13,068 nt of DNA from JBIOYL01 sp044870185 (GTDB taxonomy: Bacteria; Actinomycetota; CALGFH01). The DNA lies in contig JBIOYL010000277.1 of the NCBI GenBank assembly GCA_044870185.1, positions 1-13,068 of the forward strand, given 5' to 3'. Below, in pieces: positions 7,441 through 13,068 of the stretch; positions within the stretch are counted from its first letter, which is position 1; each line of letters starts with the position of its first letter. Position numbers and translations under genes: made by a program. The notes below the pieces were generated by a model that saw nothing but the letters and a program-made list of their open reading frames with translations, searched no databases and had not been told where the DNA came from.

Positions 7441-7535
7441 GACGAAATTTCGCGGCGGGCTCCCGGCCGTGGCGGGTCCCGGGACGGGCCGGGCCGGTTC
7501 GTGCGATGCTTGTGGCCCTTCGGGCATGCTTGGGG

Positions 7536-8369
7536 ATGGTCGTGCCAGAGTCGAGCCGTAACGGGAGCCAGCCACACGAGATCGTGCTGACGGCAGCCGA
7601 TCTCGACGCCGCTCGCCGCCGCGAGCCGGCCGCCGTGGCCCGGATCTACCAGGCCTATGCGCTCCCGCTGACGCGCTTCTTCAACTTCAACCTGGCCGTC
7701 GGCGACTGGCACACCGCCGAGGACCTGACCGGGGCGGTGTTCGCCGCCGCGATCGAGAGCCTGCCGGGCTTCCGCGGCCCGGTCGAGGCGCTCGGCGGCT
7801 GGCTGTTCCGCATCGCCCGCCACGACCTGTCCGACTTCCGGCGCAGCGCCGCCCGGTCGCGCCTCGAGCCGCTCGACGACCGGCTCGAGGAGGCGGCGGC
7901 CGCCGCCGGGGCCGACGATCCCGAGGAGCTGGCCATGGCACGGCTCGACCGGCGGCGCCTGCGGGCGGCCCTGGACCAGCTCTCCTCCGACCAGCGCGAG
8001 GTGCTGCTGCTGCGCATGGCGGCCGGCCTGACCGCCCCCGAGGTCGCCGAGCTGCTGGGCAAGACCACCGGCGCCGTGAAGTCGCTCCAGCATCGCGGCC
8101 TGGCCAGCATGGCCCGCCTGCTCGGCGTGTCGCGCGACGGGGCAACGTCGGCCGACAGGGCCGGGTCGGCCGACAGGGCCGGGTCGCGCGGCGGGGCCGG
8201 GTCGGGCGATAGGACAGTGGCGGGCGACGAAGCAGGGTTGCGCGACGGCAGCGGGTCAGGCGGCGGGACGGTGGCGGACGGCGACGCCGGGTCGGGCGGC
8301 ACCGCCGACGGCGCCGGCCCGTATCCATCGGTCCAGGCAAAGCGCCTCTCCAGACGGGAGGAGGCGTGA
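7536..8369 (+). CDS. ECF-type RNA polymerase sigma factor with repeat-rich C-terminal tail
   Basis: A 277-residue sigma70-family factor with only regions 2 and 4. Region 2 covers about 30-105 (AEDLTGAVFAAAIESLPGF, then GGWLFRIARHDLSDFRR). Region 4 covers about 142-195 (LDQLSSDQREVLLLRMAAGL, then APEVAELLGKTTGAVKSLQHR), a clear helix-turn-helix. From about 200 a tail of some 75 residues is low-complexity Gly/Ser/Asp/Arg with imperfect GSADRA repeats. ATG 7536 is a choice, as no strong ribosome site is visible; an in-frame ATG at 7506 would add ten residues. The stop is followed at once by the DUF5667 gene, which suggests a sigma/anti-sigma pair; the order resembles BldN-RsbN, but orthology is not shown. 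Family call firm, role open. Confidence 0.88.
   Translation: MVVPESSRNGSQPHEIVLTAADLDAARRREPAAVARIYQAYALPLTRFFNFNLAVGDWHTAEDLTGAVFAAAIESLPGFRGPVEALGGWLFRIARHDLSDFRRSAARSRLEPLDDRLEEAAAAAGADDPEELAMARLDRRRLRAALDQLSSDQREVLLLRMAAGLTAPEVAELLGKTTGAVKSLQHRGLASMARLLGVSRDGATSADRAGSADRAGSRGGAGSGDRTVAGDEAGLRDGSGSGGGTVADGDAGSGGTADGAGPYPSVQAKRLSRREEA
8148..8201. repeat. 18-bp tandem repeats in the sigma-factor tail
   Basis: TCGGCCGACAGGGCCGGG occurs exactly at 8148-8165 and 8166-8183, with a degenerate third copy at 8184-8201. The repeats keep the reading frame and encode GSADRA-like blocks. They explain part of the extra tail beyond sigma region 4. Confidence 0.85.
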
Positions 8370-8371
8370 GG

Positions 8372-9754
8372 ATGAGCCGGTCACAGCACCTCGAGGAGCT
8401 GGACGCGCTGCTCGACGGCGACGCGGTCGCCGTGTCCGAGGAGCTGGCGCCGCTGGCGACCGTGGCCAGGGCGCTGCGGGCCGAGGTCGCCGCGATCGAG
8501 CTCGACCCGGACGTCGCCGCCAGGCACATCGACCAGGCGCTCGGCCGGCGGCCGGCCACCAGGGCACCCGAGGGGCCGCGGGTCCGGCGCTCACGGCGGC
8601 CGGCCGTCGGCGTGCCCGACCGGCCGCGGGCCCGGCGCTCGTGGCGGCGACAGGTCGTCTCGCTGCTGCTGGCGGCCGCGCTGCTGCTCGTCCCGGCCGT
8701 GCTCGCCTCGGCCCATGCGCTGCCCGGGGACCCGCTGTACGACGTGAAGCGGCTGGTCGAGAACGTGCGGCTGATCGTCGCCGCCCGCTCTCCTGGCAGC
8801 GCAGCCGACGAGCGGCTGCGGATCGCCGCGACCCGCCTGGAGGAGCTGCAGGCGCTGCTGCGCCAGCACGACACCGGCCCCATCCCGGAGGCGGTCACCG
8901 ATCTGCAGGCCGCGGTGACTGCGGCGCAGCGCGCCATCGCCGACGCCCAGCGGCAGGGTGCCTCGGCGGTCGAGCTCGCCGACCTGCTCGACCGGCTCGA
9001 CAGCATCCGAAATGGCCAGGCGGCCGCGTTGCAGCAAGTCGCCGCGCCGGCCGCGGCACCCGCCACGGACCAGGCTGCCCAGGTGACCGTCGCGGGATCG
9101 CGAGCGACTGCCCCCATGCTTGCCCCGCCCGCCCAGAGCGTCCCAGCCCCGGCCCAGGCCGCCCCGGACGCTACGGCCCAGGCCGCTCCGGACGCCGCGG
9201 CGCAGGACGCCCCGGACGCCGCAGCGCAGGACGCCCAGGACGCCACGACGCCGGACGCCCAGGACGCCCCAGCCCCGGCCGACGGGAACTCCAGCGCAGC
9301 GCTGGACCCACCGACCACCCCTCCGCCCCTCACGCCCACGGTCGGCACACCCGCACCCGTCACAGCTTCCTGCGTCACACCGGCGCCGGTCACCCCCTCG
9401 TGTGGCACACCCGCGCCCGTCACCCCTCGACGCGCGACATCTCCACCCGACACACCCCGGCGTGTGATCGCTCCGCCCGCTGCCCACCCGACCGGCGACG
9501 CCACCAGACAGACGCGCAATGGCGGCGGCGACAGCAGCCGCGACCGCGGCGGGGCGACCGGCGGCACCGCCGGCCAGGACCACGGCAGCGCGACGGCCGA
9601 TGACGGCGTCCGGAACCACGCCGACGGCCACGGCGGCAGCGGCGACAACGGTGGCCACGGCGGCAGCGACGGCAACAGCGGCCATGGTGGCGGCAATGTC
9701 GCCAGTGGCGGCCACGCCGGCCACGCCGGCCGGACCCATGACGCAGGCCCATGA
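8372..9754 (+). CDS. DUF5667 membrane protein, putative anti-sigma partner
   Basis: A 460-residue protein. Residues 1-93 are cytoplasmic, with an acidic, helical start (HLEELDALLDGD) and a basic stretch before the membrane segment at about 94-115. The DUF5667 region follows at about 117-220, starting LPGDPLYDVKRLVENVRL and continuing as heptad-like helices. The rest is low complexity: five octapeptide repeats, four decapeptide repeats containing two Cys, and a Gly/His-rich C-terminus. ATG 8372 has GGAGGAGG about 7 nt upstream; GTG 8366 would overlap the sigma stop but is too close to that site. Location right after an ECF gene suggests it tethers or inhibits that sigma factor, which is inference; no HxxxCxxC zinc anti-sigma motif is seen. 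The outer tail would lie outside the membrane. Confidence 0.8.
   Translation: MSRSQHLEELDALLDGDAVAVSEELAPLATVARALRAEVAAIELDPDVAARHIDQALGRRPATRAPEGPRVRRSRRPAVGVPDRPRARRSWRRQVVSLLLAAALLLVPAVLASAHALPGDPLYDVKRLVENVRLIVAARSPGSAADERLRIAATRLEELQALLRQHDTGPIPEAVTDLQAAVTAAQRAIADAQRQGASAVELADLLDRLDSIRNGQAAALQQVAAPAAAPATDQAAQVTVAGSRATAPMLAPPAQSVPAPAQAAPDATAQAAPDAAAQDAPDAAAQDAQDATTPDAQDAPAPADGNSSAALDPPTTPPPLTPTVGTPAPVTASCVTPAPVTPSCGTPAPVTPRRATSPPDTPRRVIAPPAAHPTGDATRQTRNGGGDSSRDRGGATGGTAGQDHGSATADDGVRNHADGHGGSGDNGGHGGSDGNSGHGGGNVASGGHAGHAGRTHDAGP
9152..9271. repeat. Five 24-bp tandem repeats in the DUF5667 gene
   Basis: Five in-frame 24-bp units starting at 9152, 9176, 9200, 9224 and 9248 encode the octapeptides AQAAPDAT, AQAAPDAA, AQDAPDAA, AQDAQDAT and TPDAQDAP. 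They are diverged but clearly related, so they form an extended, acidic Ala/Pro spacer outside the membrane. Confidence 0.85.
9347..9466. repeat. Four 30-bp tandem repeats in the DUF5667 gene
   Basis: In-frame 30-bp units start at 9347, 9377, 9407 and 9437 and encode TPAPVTASCV, TPAPVTPSCG, TPAPVTPRRA and TSPPDTPRRV. The first two carry one Cys each and the last two replace SC by RR. The TPAP pattern resembles glycosylatable or wall-spanning linkers. Confidence 0.8.
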
Positions 9755-9773
9755 CGCGGGCCCATGACGCAGG
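9735..9773. repeat. Three 13-bp tandem repeats across the DUF5667 stop codon
   Basis: CCCATGACGCAGG at 9735-9747 and 9761-9773 flank CCCATGACGCGGG at 9748-9760. The TGA stop of the DUF5667 gene is inside the middle copy. Because 13 is not a multiple of three, copy-number change would alter the C-terminus. Confidence 0.9.
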
Positions 9774-9835
9774 TGGCGGGCCGCACCGCTGACCATGGCC
9801 GCCGCTGCGCCAGGCCGCTGGGAGACGGGCGCCGG

Positions 9836-9841
9836 TATCCT
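9836..9841 (+). promoter_or_regulatory. Possible -10 of the fbiA-fbiB operon
   Basis: TATCCT stands out in the otherwise GC-rich gap after the DUF5667 gene. A start near 9848 would leave a leader of about 31 nt and would exclude the upstream in-frame ATG at 9795, supporting the TTG start of fbiA. No good -35 is seen. Confidence 0.4.
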
Positions 9842-9878
9842 TGAGTGTCCTGCCCGGCCGACCAAGAAAGGACCCGCC

Positions 9879-10817
9879 TTGCTCGTCGCGCTCGCGGGCG
9901 GCGTCGGCGCCGCCCGGTTCCTGCGTGGCGTGATCCGCGTGCACCCCCCCGCCGAGCTGCTCGTCGTGGGCAACACCGGCGACGACCTGCGCCTTCACGG
10001 CCTCGCGGTGTCGCCCGACCTCGACTCGGTCACCTACACGCTCGCGGGCCTGGGCGACGAGGTGCGCGGCTGGGGGCTGGCCGGCGAGACCTGGAACGTC
10101 CACGACGCGCTGGTCCGGCTGGGCGAGCCGGGCTGGTTCGCGCTCGGCGACCGCGACGTCGCCACCCACCTGCTGCGCACCCGTCTGCTGGCCGAGGGCT
10201 GGCCGCTGAGCGCGGTCACCGCCGAGCTCTGCCGGCGCTTCGGCGTGACCGTCCGGATCGTCCCGATGACCGACGACCCGGTCGAGACCCGGATCGAGGT
10301 CGACGGCCCGGACGGGCCGGAGGACCTGGGCTTCCAGCAGTACTGGGTCGGCCGCGGCGCCCGCGACCCGGTGCGCCGGGTCCGCTTCGCCGGCGTCGAG
10401 CGGGCCCGCCCGGCCCCGGGCGTCCTCGAGGCGATCGCGGCCGCCGACGGCATGCTCGTCTGCCCCTCCAACCCGGTGGTGTCGATCGCGCCCATCCTGG
10501 CGGTCCCCGGCGTCAGGGCCGCGCTCGAGGCGGCGCCCTGCCGCCTCGTCGCCGTGAGCCCGATCGTCGGTGGCGCGCCGGTCCGCGGCATGGCCGACAA
10601 GCTGCTGCCGGCCTGGGGTGCCGAGGTGTCGGCACGCGGGGTGGCCGGCCTGTACGCGGGCCTCGCCGACGCGTTCGTCCTGGACGAGGTGGACGCCGAC
10701 CAGGCCGCCGACGTCGCCGCCCTCGGCCTGGAGCCGGTGGTCGCGCCGACCCTCATGCACACCATCGACGACGCGGTGGCGCTGGCCAAGGTGACGCTGG
10801 CCATGCTGGAGCGATGA
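9879..10817 (+). CDS. fbiA: 2-phospho-L-lactate/phosphoenolpyruvate transferase of F420 synthesis
   Basis: A 312-residue CofD/FbiA enzyme. It transfers the phospho-lactyl or, in actinobacteria, the phosphoenolpyruvyl moiety from its GDP-activated donor to the deazaflavin Fo, giving F420-0 or dehydro-F420-0 in the cytoplasm. Motifs: ALAGGVGAARFLRG at the very N-terminus, GNTGDD at 31-36, DLDSVTYTLAG at about 48-58, CPSNPVVSIAPIL at about 195-207 and SPIVGG at 227-232. The start TTG 9879 is chosen because the glycine-rich motif must sit near the N-terminus and AAAGGA lies 6 nt upstream; ATG 9795 would add 28 residues without family character. Its stop overlaps the fbiB start as ATGA, so the two are coupled. 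Length fits the family. Confidence 0.95.
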   Translation: MLVALAGGVGAARFLRGVIRVHPPAELLVVGNTGDDLRLHGLAVSPDLDSVTYTLAGLGDEVRGWGLAGETWNVHDALVRLGEPGWFALGDRDVATHLLRTRLLAEGWPLSAVTAELCRRFGVTVRIVPMTDDPVETRIEVDGPDGPEDLGFQQYWVGRGARDPVRRVRFAGVERARPAPGVLEAIAAADGMLVCPSNPVVSIAPILAVPGVRAALEAAPCRLVAVSPIVGGAPVRGMADKLLPAWGAEVSARGVAGLYAGLADAFVLDEVDADQAADVAALGLEPVVAPTLMHTIDDAVALAKVTLAMLER

Positions 10818-12055
10818 GCGCCGAAGGGGCCGGGGGACCGGTCCTTGGGCAGGCGAGCAGGCTCACCGTGGTCGGCCTGCCCGGGCTGCCCGAGATCCGG
10901 CCCGGCGACGACCTGGCCGCGCTGCTGCTGCAGGGCGTCGCAGCGGCCGGCGAGCGCTTGCGCGACGGGGACGTGCTGGCCGTCACCTCGAAGGTCGTCG
11001 CCAAGGCGGAGGGCCGGCTGGTGCGGCTGCCCGCCGACCCGGCCGAGCGCGCCCGGGTCCAGGAGGCCACGGTGGCCGCGGAGACCGTGCGGGTGGTCGC
11101 CCGCCGAGGGCCGACGGTCATCGCCGAGACCCGGCATGGCCTGGTCGGCGCCAACGCGCTGGTCGACGCGTCCAATGCGGGCGGCGACGCGCTCGTGCTC
11201 CTGCCCGCCGACCCGGACGCGTCGGCCGCCCGCCTGCGGGCGTCGCTGCAGGCCGCCTCCGGCTGCGACGTGGCCGTGGTGGTCACCGACACCCTCGGGC
11301 GGCCCTGGCGGCTCGGCCAGACCGACGCCGCCGTCGGTCTGGCCGGCATGGGCGCCCTGGAGGACTACCGTGGGCGGCCGGACGCCGACGGCCGCATGCT
11401 GGAGGTCACCGAGGTGGCCGTGGCCGACGAGGTGGCCGCAGCCGCCGACCTGGTCAAGGGCAAGGTCGCCGGCGTCCCGGCCGCCCTGCTGCGTGGCGTG
11501 CCCCGTCCGGCCGGCAAGGGCAGCGCCCGTGACCTGGTCCGCCCGGCCGCCCAGGACCTGTTCCGCAGCGGCGCGACAGCGGCCGACCTGGCCGCGTTCG
11601 TCGAGTCCCTGCCGGCCGTCACCCGCTTCCGCCCGGATCCGGTCGAGGAGGCCGTGGTGGAGCGGGCCGCAGCCGCCGCAGCGACCGTCGAACCCGCGTT
11701 CCGGGTCGTGCAGGCCGCCTCGGCGGCGGCGCGCTCGGCCGTCCTGGCCGTGGTGGGCTCGCCAGCCGGGGAGCTCGGCGACGCGCCGCTGCTGCTCGTG
11801 CCGGGCCTGGCGGCGGCTGCGCCCAGCGGCGAGCTGGCCGCCGGGCGGGCGCTGCAAAGCCTGCTGCTGGCCCTGCACGCCTACGGGATCGGGAGCGCGT
11901 TCACGCCCGTCGGACCGGCTGCCGCCGGAGCGCTGGCCGCCGCCTTGGACGTCGGCCAGGGCTGGCGGCCGGTGGGGCTGATCGCCGCCGGACAGGCCGC
12001 CGACAGCGGCGGATCCCGTCCGCCTGCGCCGACCGGAGCCCTGGTGCGGCGCTGA
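10814..12055 (+). CDS. fbiB: F420-0:gamma-glutamyl ligase with shortened nitroreductase-like domain
   Basis: A 413-residue FbiB/CofE. Residues about 15-265 form the ligase domain that adds gamma-linked glutamates to F420-0 using GTP: VTSKVVAKAEGR at 58-69, VVVTDTLGRPWRLGQTDAAVG at 155-175, and the AADLVKGKVAGVPAALLRG region at 210-228. Residues about 266-413 resemble the FMN-binding nitroreductase domain of mycobacterial FbiB, which reduces dehydro-F420-0. The C-terminal half of that domain is recognisable (LLLALHAYGIGSAF, GWRPVGLIAAG), but the usual RRSVR-type start reads VTRFRPDPV, and a stretch of about 35 residues between the first helices and DAPLLLVP seems missing. The protein is shorter than the 448 residues I recall for the M. 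tuberculosis protein. It overlaps fbiA by ATGA. The ligase call is firm; reductase activity is doubtful. Confidence 0.93.
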   Translation: MSAEGAGGPVLGQASRLTVVGLPGLPEIRPGDDLAALLLQGVAAAGERLRDGDVLAVTSKVVAKAEGRLVRLPADPAERARVQEATVAAETVRVVARRGPTVIAETRHGLVGANALVDASNAGGDALVLLPADPDASAARLRASLQAASGCDVAVVVTDTLGRPWRLGQTDAAVGLAGMGALEDYRGRPDADGRMLEVTEVAVADEVAAAADLVKGKVAGVPAALLRGVPRPAGKGSARDLVRPAAQDLFRSGATAADLAAFVESLPAVTRFRPDPVEEAVVERAAAAAATVEPAFRVVQAASAAARSAVLAVVGSPAGELGDAPLLLVPGLAAAAPSGELAAGRALQSLLLALHAYGIGSAFTPVGPAAAGALAAALDVGQGWRPVGLIAAGQAADSGGSRPPAPTGALVRR

Positions 12056-12091
12056 GACGGCCCGGCGGCGACCAGCCCTGCCTGGTGGCGC

Positions 12092-12138
12092 GGCCGCCGC
12101 CGGCTCGGTCGAGGCGGCTGGAGGGCCCTCCGGCGGCC
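12092..12138 (+). terminator. Possible hairpin downstream of fbiB
   Basis: GGCCGCCG (12092-12099) pairs with CGGCGGCC (12131-12138). A perfect 12-bp palindrome, GGAGGGCCCTCC, lies inside the right part at 12120-12131. No T-run follows. The location 36 bp past the fbiB stop suggests a termination or processing structure, but in such GC-rich DNA this may be chance. Confidence 0.3.
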
Positions 12139-12184
12139 AGACGGCTACCTGATGATGATGCCGAGCAGCTGCTTGGTGACTCCT

Positions 12185-12204
12185 CTGTCGCCTGAAGGCG
12201 ACAG
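12185..12204 (-). repeat. Right-end hairpin of the tnpB element
   Basis: CTGTCGCC (12185-12192) and GGCGACAG (12197-12204) form a perfect 8-bp stem around the loop TGAA. It lies just past the tnpB stop at 12209. In IS200/IS605 elements such a subterminal hairpin is recognised in transposition, and it also forms the 3' part of the reRNA scaffold that guides TnpB. Confidence 0.75.
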
Positions 12205-12208
12205 CTTC

Positions 12209-13068
12209 TCAGGCCGCGCGCGCAGCCTGACGGGCAAGCCCTGCCCGGAGAATGTTGCTCGCCGCGTTCACATCCGCGTGGGCAGCACGCCCACACACCA
12301 CACAGCAGAACACCGCCTGACTGCGGCGGCTCTCCGCTGCCACCTGTCCACAGTCGGGGCAGGTGCGGGAGGTGTTGCGGGGGTCCACCATGAGCAGCTT
12401 GCGACCGGCGCTTTCAGCCTTGTGCGCAAGCACTGTGAGGAACACCCCCCAGCCCGCAGCCAGGATCGACCGGTTCAACCCCGCCTTCTGCGCCACGCCG
12501 GTGCCCGGCGCCTCCGCCGTACCGGACGCCGAGCGCGTCATGTTGGCAATCTGCAATGCCTCGTGGACGAGCAGGTCGTAGCGACGCACCAGGCCAAGGG
12601 CGACCTTGTGGGCGTGGTCGCGGCGCTGCCGGCGGATCTTGCCATGCAGCGCCGCGACCCGCGCCTTGGCCTTGCGGCGCCGATGCGAGCCGCGCTGTTT
12701 GCGGGCAAGGGCCTGCTGCGCGCGGGCCAGCTTGGCAGCCGAGGCGGCCAGCCAGCGCGGGTTGGGGACGTGCTCGCCATCACTGGTGGTCAGCAGCCAG
12801 GCCACGCCCAGGTCGATGCCGACCACCGACCCGGTCGGCGGCAACGGCACCGCCGGCACGTCGGCACACGACAGCACCAGAAACCAGCGTTTGCCTTCGC
12901 GCTTGACGCTGAGCGTCTTGACCCGGCCCTGCACCGGCCGGTAGGCGTGCACCTTGACGTGGCCGATGCCCTGCAGGTAGACGCGCTGCTGGTCAGGGTG
13001 CCAGCGGCAGCCGTCGCCATCTTTGGGCCAGGTCACGGTGTCGAACCAGCCCTTGCCCTTGAACCTGG
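12209..13068 (-). CDS. tnpB: TnpB, RNA-guided nuclease of IS200/IS605 type, N-terminus off window
   Basis: A partial gene; 285 residues are visible and the frame runs through the right edge, so probably 80-120 N-terminal residues are missing. TnpB is an RNA-guided DNA endonuclease of transposons and an ancestor of Cas12. Visible motifs in order: the end of the beta-barrel region (KTLSVKREGKRWFLVLSC), RuvC-I Asp in VVGIDLGVAWL, an arginine/lysine-rich helix (KQRGSHRRRKAKARV), RuvC-II Glu in LVHEALQIANM, the zinc ribbon CPDCG...CVVCG, and RuvC-III Asp in AHADVNAASNI. No stop or frameshift interrupts the visible part, so the nuclease residues look intact. Its TGA is followed by the right-end hairpin. 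Confidence 0.93.
   Translation of the reverse strand, partial: RFKGKGWFDTVTWPKDGDGCRWHPDQQRVYLQGIGHVKVHAYRPVQGRVKTLSVKREGKRWFLVLSCADVPAVPLPPTGSVVGIDLGVAWLLTTSDGEHVPNPRWLAASAAKLARAQQALARKQRGSHRRRKAKARVAALHGKIRRQRRDHAHKVALGLVRRYDLLVHEALQIANMTRSASGTAEAPGTGVAQKAGLNRSILAAGWGVFLTVLAHKAESAGRKLLMVDPRNTSRTCPDCGQVAAESRRSQAVFCCVVCGRAAHADVNAASNILRAGLARQAARAA

Larger units (their letters stand above)
12176..13068 (-). mobile_element. IS200/IS605-type tnpB element, right end and partial body
   Basis: The segment contains the tnpB 3' part and its downstream hairpin. On the minus strand the gene is followed within 10 bp by a perfect 8-bp stem hairpin and then AGGAGTCAC, an arrangement usual at the right end of such elements. 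The exact boundary at about 12176 is inferred. The left end and any tnpA lie beyond the window. Such elements have no terminal inverted repeats and do not duplicate their target, so the boundary cannot be proven from one side. Confidence 0.65.

Noticed and set aside
9152..9466. Tandem repeats as a CRISPR array
   Set aside because: Units are adjacent with no unique spacers and keep the reading frame of a protein.
7687..9786. Minus-strand open frame opposite the sigma factor and DUF5667 genes
   Set aside because: Trp/Pro/Ser-rich repeats mirroring the coding repeats of the other strand; no domain seen.
1..13068. tRNA or rRNA genes
   Set aside because: No tRNA cloverleaf with a GTTCGA-type T-arm and acceptor stem, and no rRNA sequence, was recognised; the GTTCGA at 1389-1394 belongs to the SOS box.

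Overview
This is a strongly GC-rich window whose gene set points to an actinobacterium (Actinomycetota). Markers are a WhiB iron-sulfur regulator, the F420 genes fbiA/cofD and fbiB/cofE as an overlapping pair, a DUF5719 protein next to a giant membrane glycosyltransferase, and a perfect Gram-positive/actinobacterial LexA (SOS) box. I cannot place it to genus. A chromosomal core (about 730-12055) lies between two mobile-element fragments, one at each edge.

Left edge (1-~711, minus strand): a TnsA-like transposon endonuclease of the Tn7-like actinobacterial type, cut by the window edge and broken by a frameshift near 490-500. Its start is preceded by TGTCG repeats and a 9-bp inverted repeat that may be the element end. 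Next (730-1320, minus) is a secreted NlpC/P60 peptidoglycan hydrolase. Its promoter (TTGCAA, 16 bp, TATAGT) abuts a perfect palindromic SOS box at 1379-1394, so DNA damage probably induces it. A 433-bp gap between the NlpC start and the next gene holds that promoter and a strong inverted repeat.

Core: a minimal HExxH metalloprotease (1754-2176, plus) converges on a minus-strand pair: a ~1024-residue GT2 multi-spanning glycosyltransferase (3815-6889) and a DUF5719 membrane-anchored protein (2289-3818), joined by an ATGA overlap. Upstream of them, also on minus, is a WhiB2-like regulator (7088-7330). Divergent from whiB are an ECF-type sigma factor (7536-8369) and a DUF5667 putative membrane-anchored partner (8372-9754), both with low-complexity repeat tails. 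Then come fbiA (9879-10817, TTG start) and fbiB (10814-12055), which make the F420 tail. The FbiB nitroreductase domain looks shortened.

Right edge (12176-13068, minus): a TnpB (IS200/IS605-type OrfB) with intact RuvC and zinc-ribbon motifs, cut at its N-terminus by the window edge. It is followed by a perfect right-end hairpin.

Working together: WhiB, the glycosyltransferase, DUF5719 and the metalloprotease sit beside the F420 genes, a neighbourhood seen in many actinobacteria and plausibly linked to envelope assembly and division (inference). The SOS-controlled hydrolase would add a damage-responsive wall enzyme.
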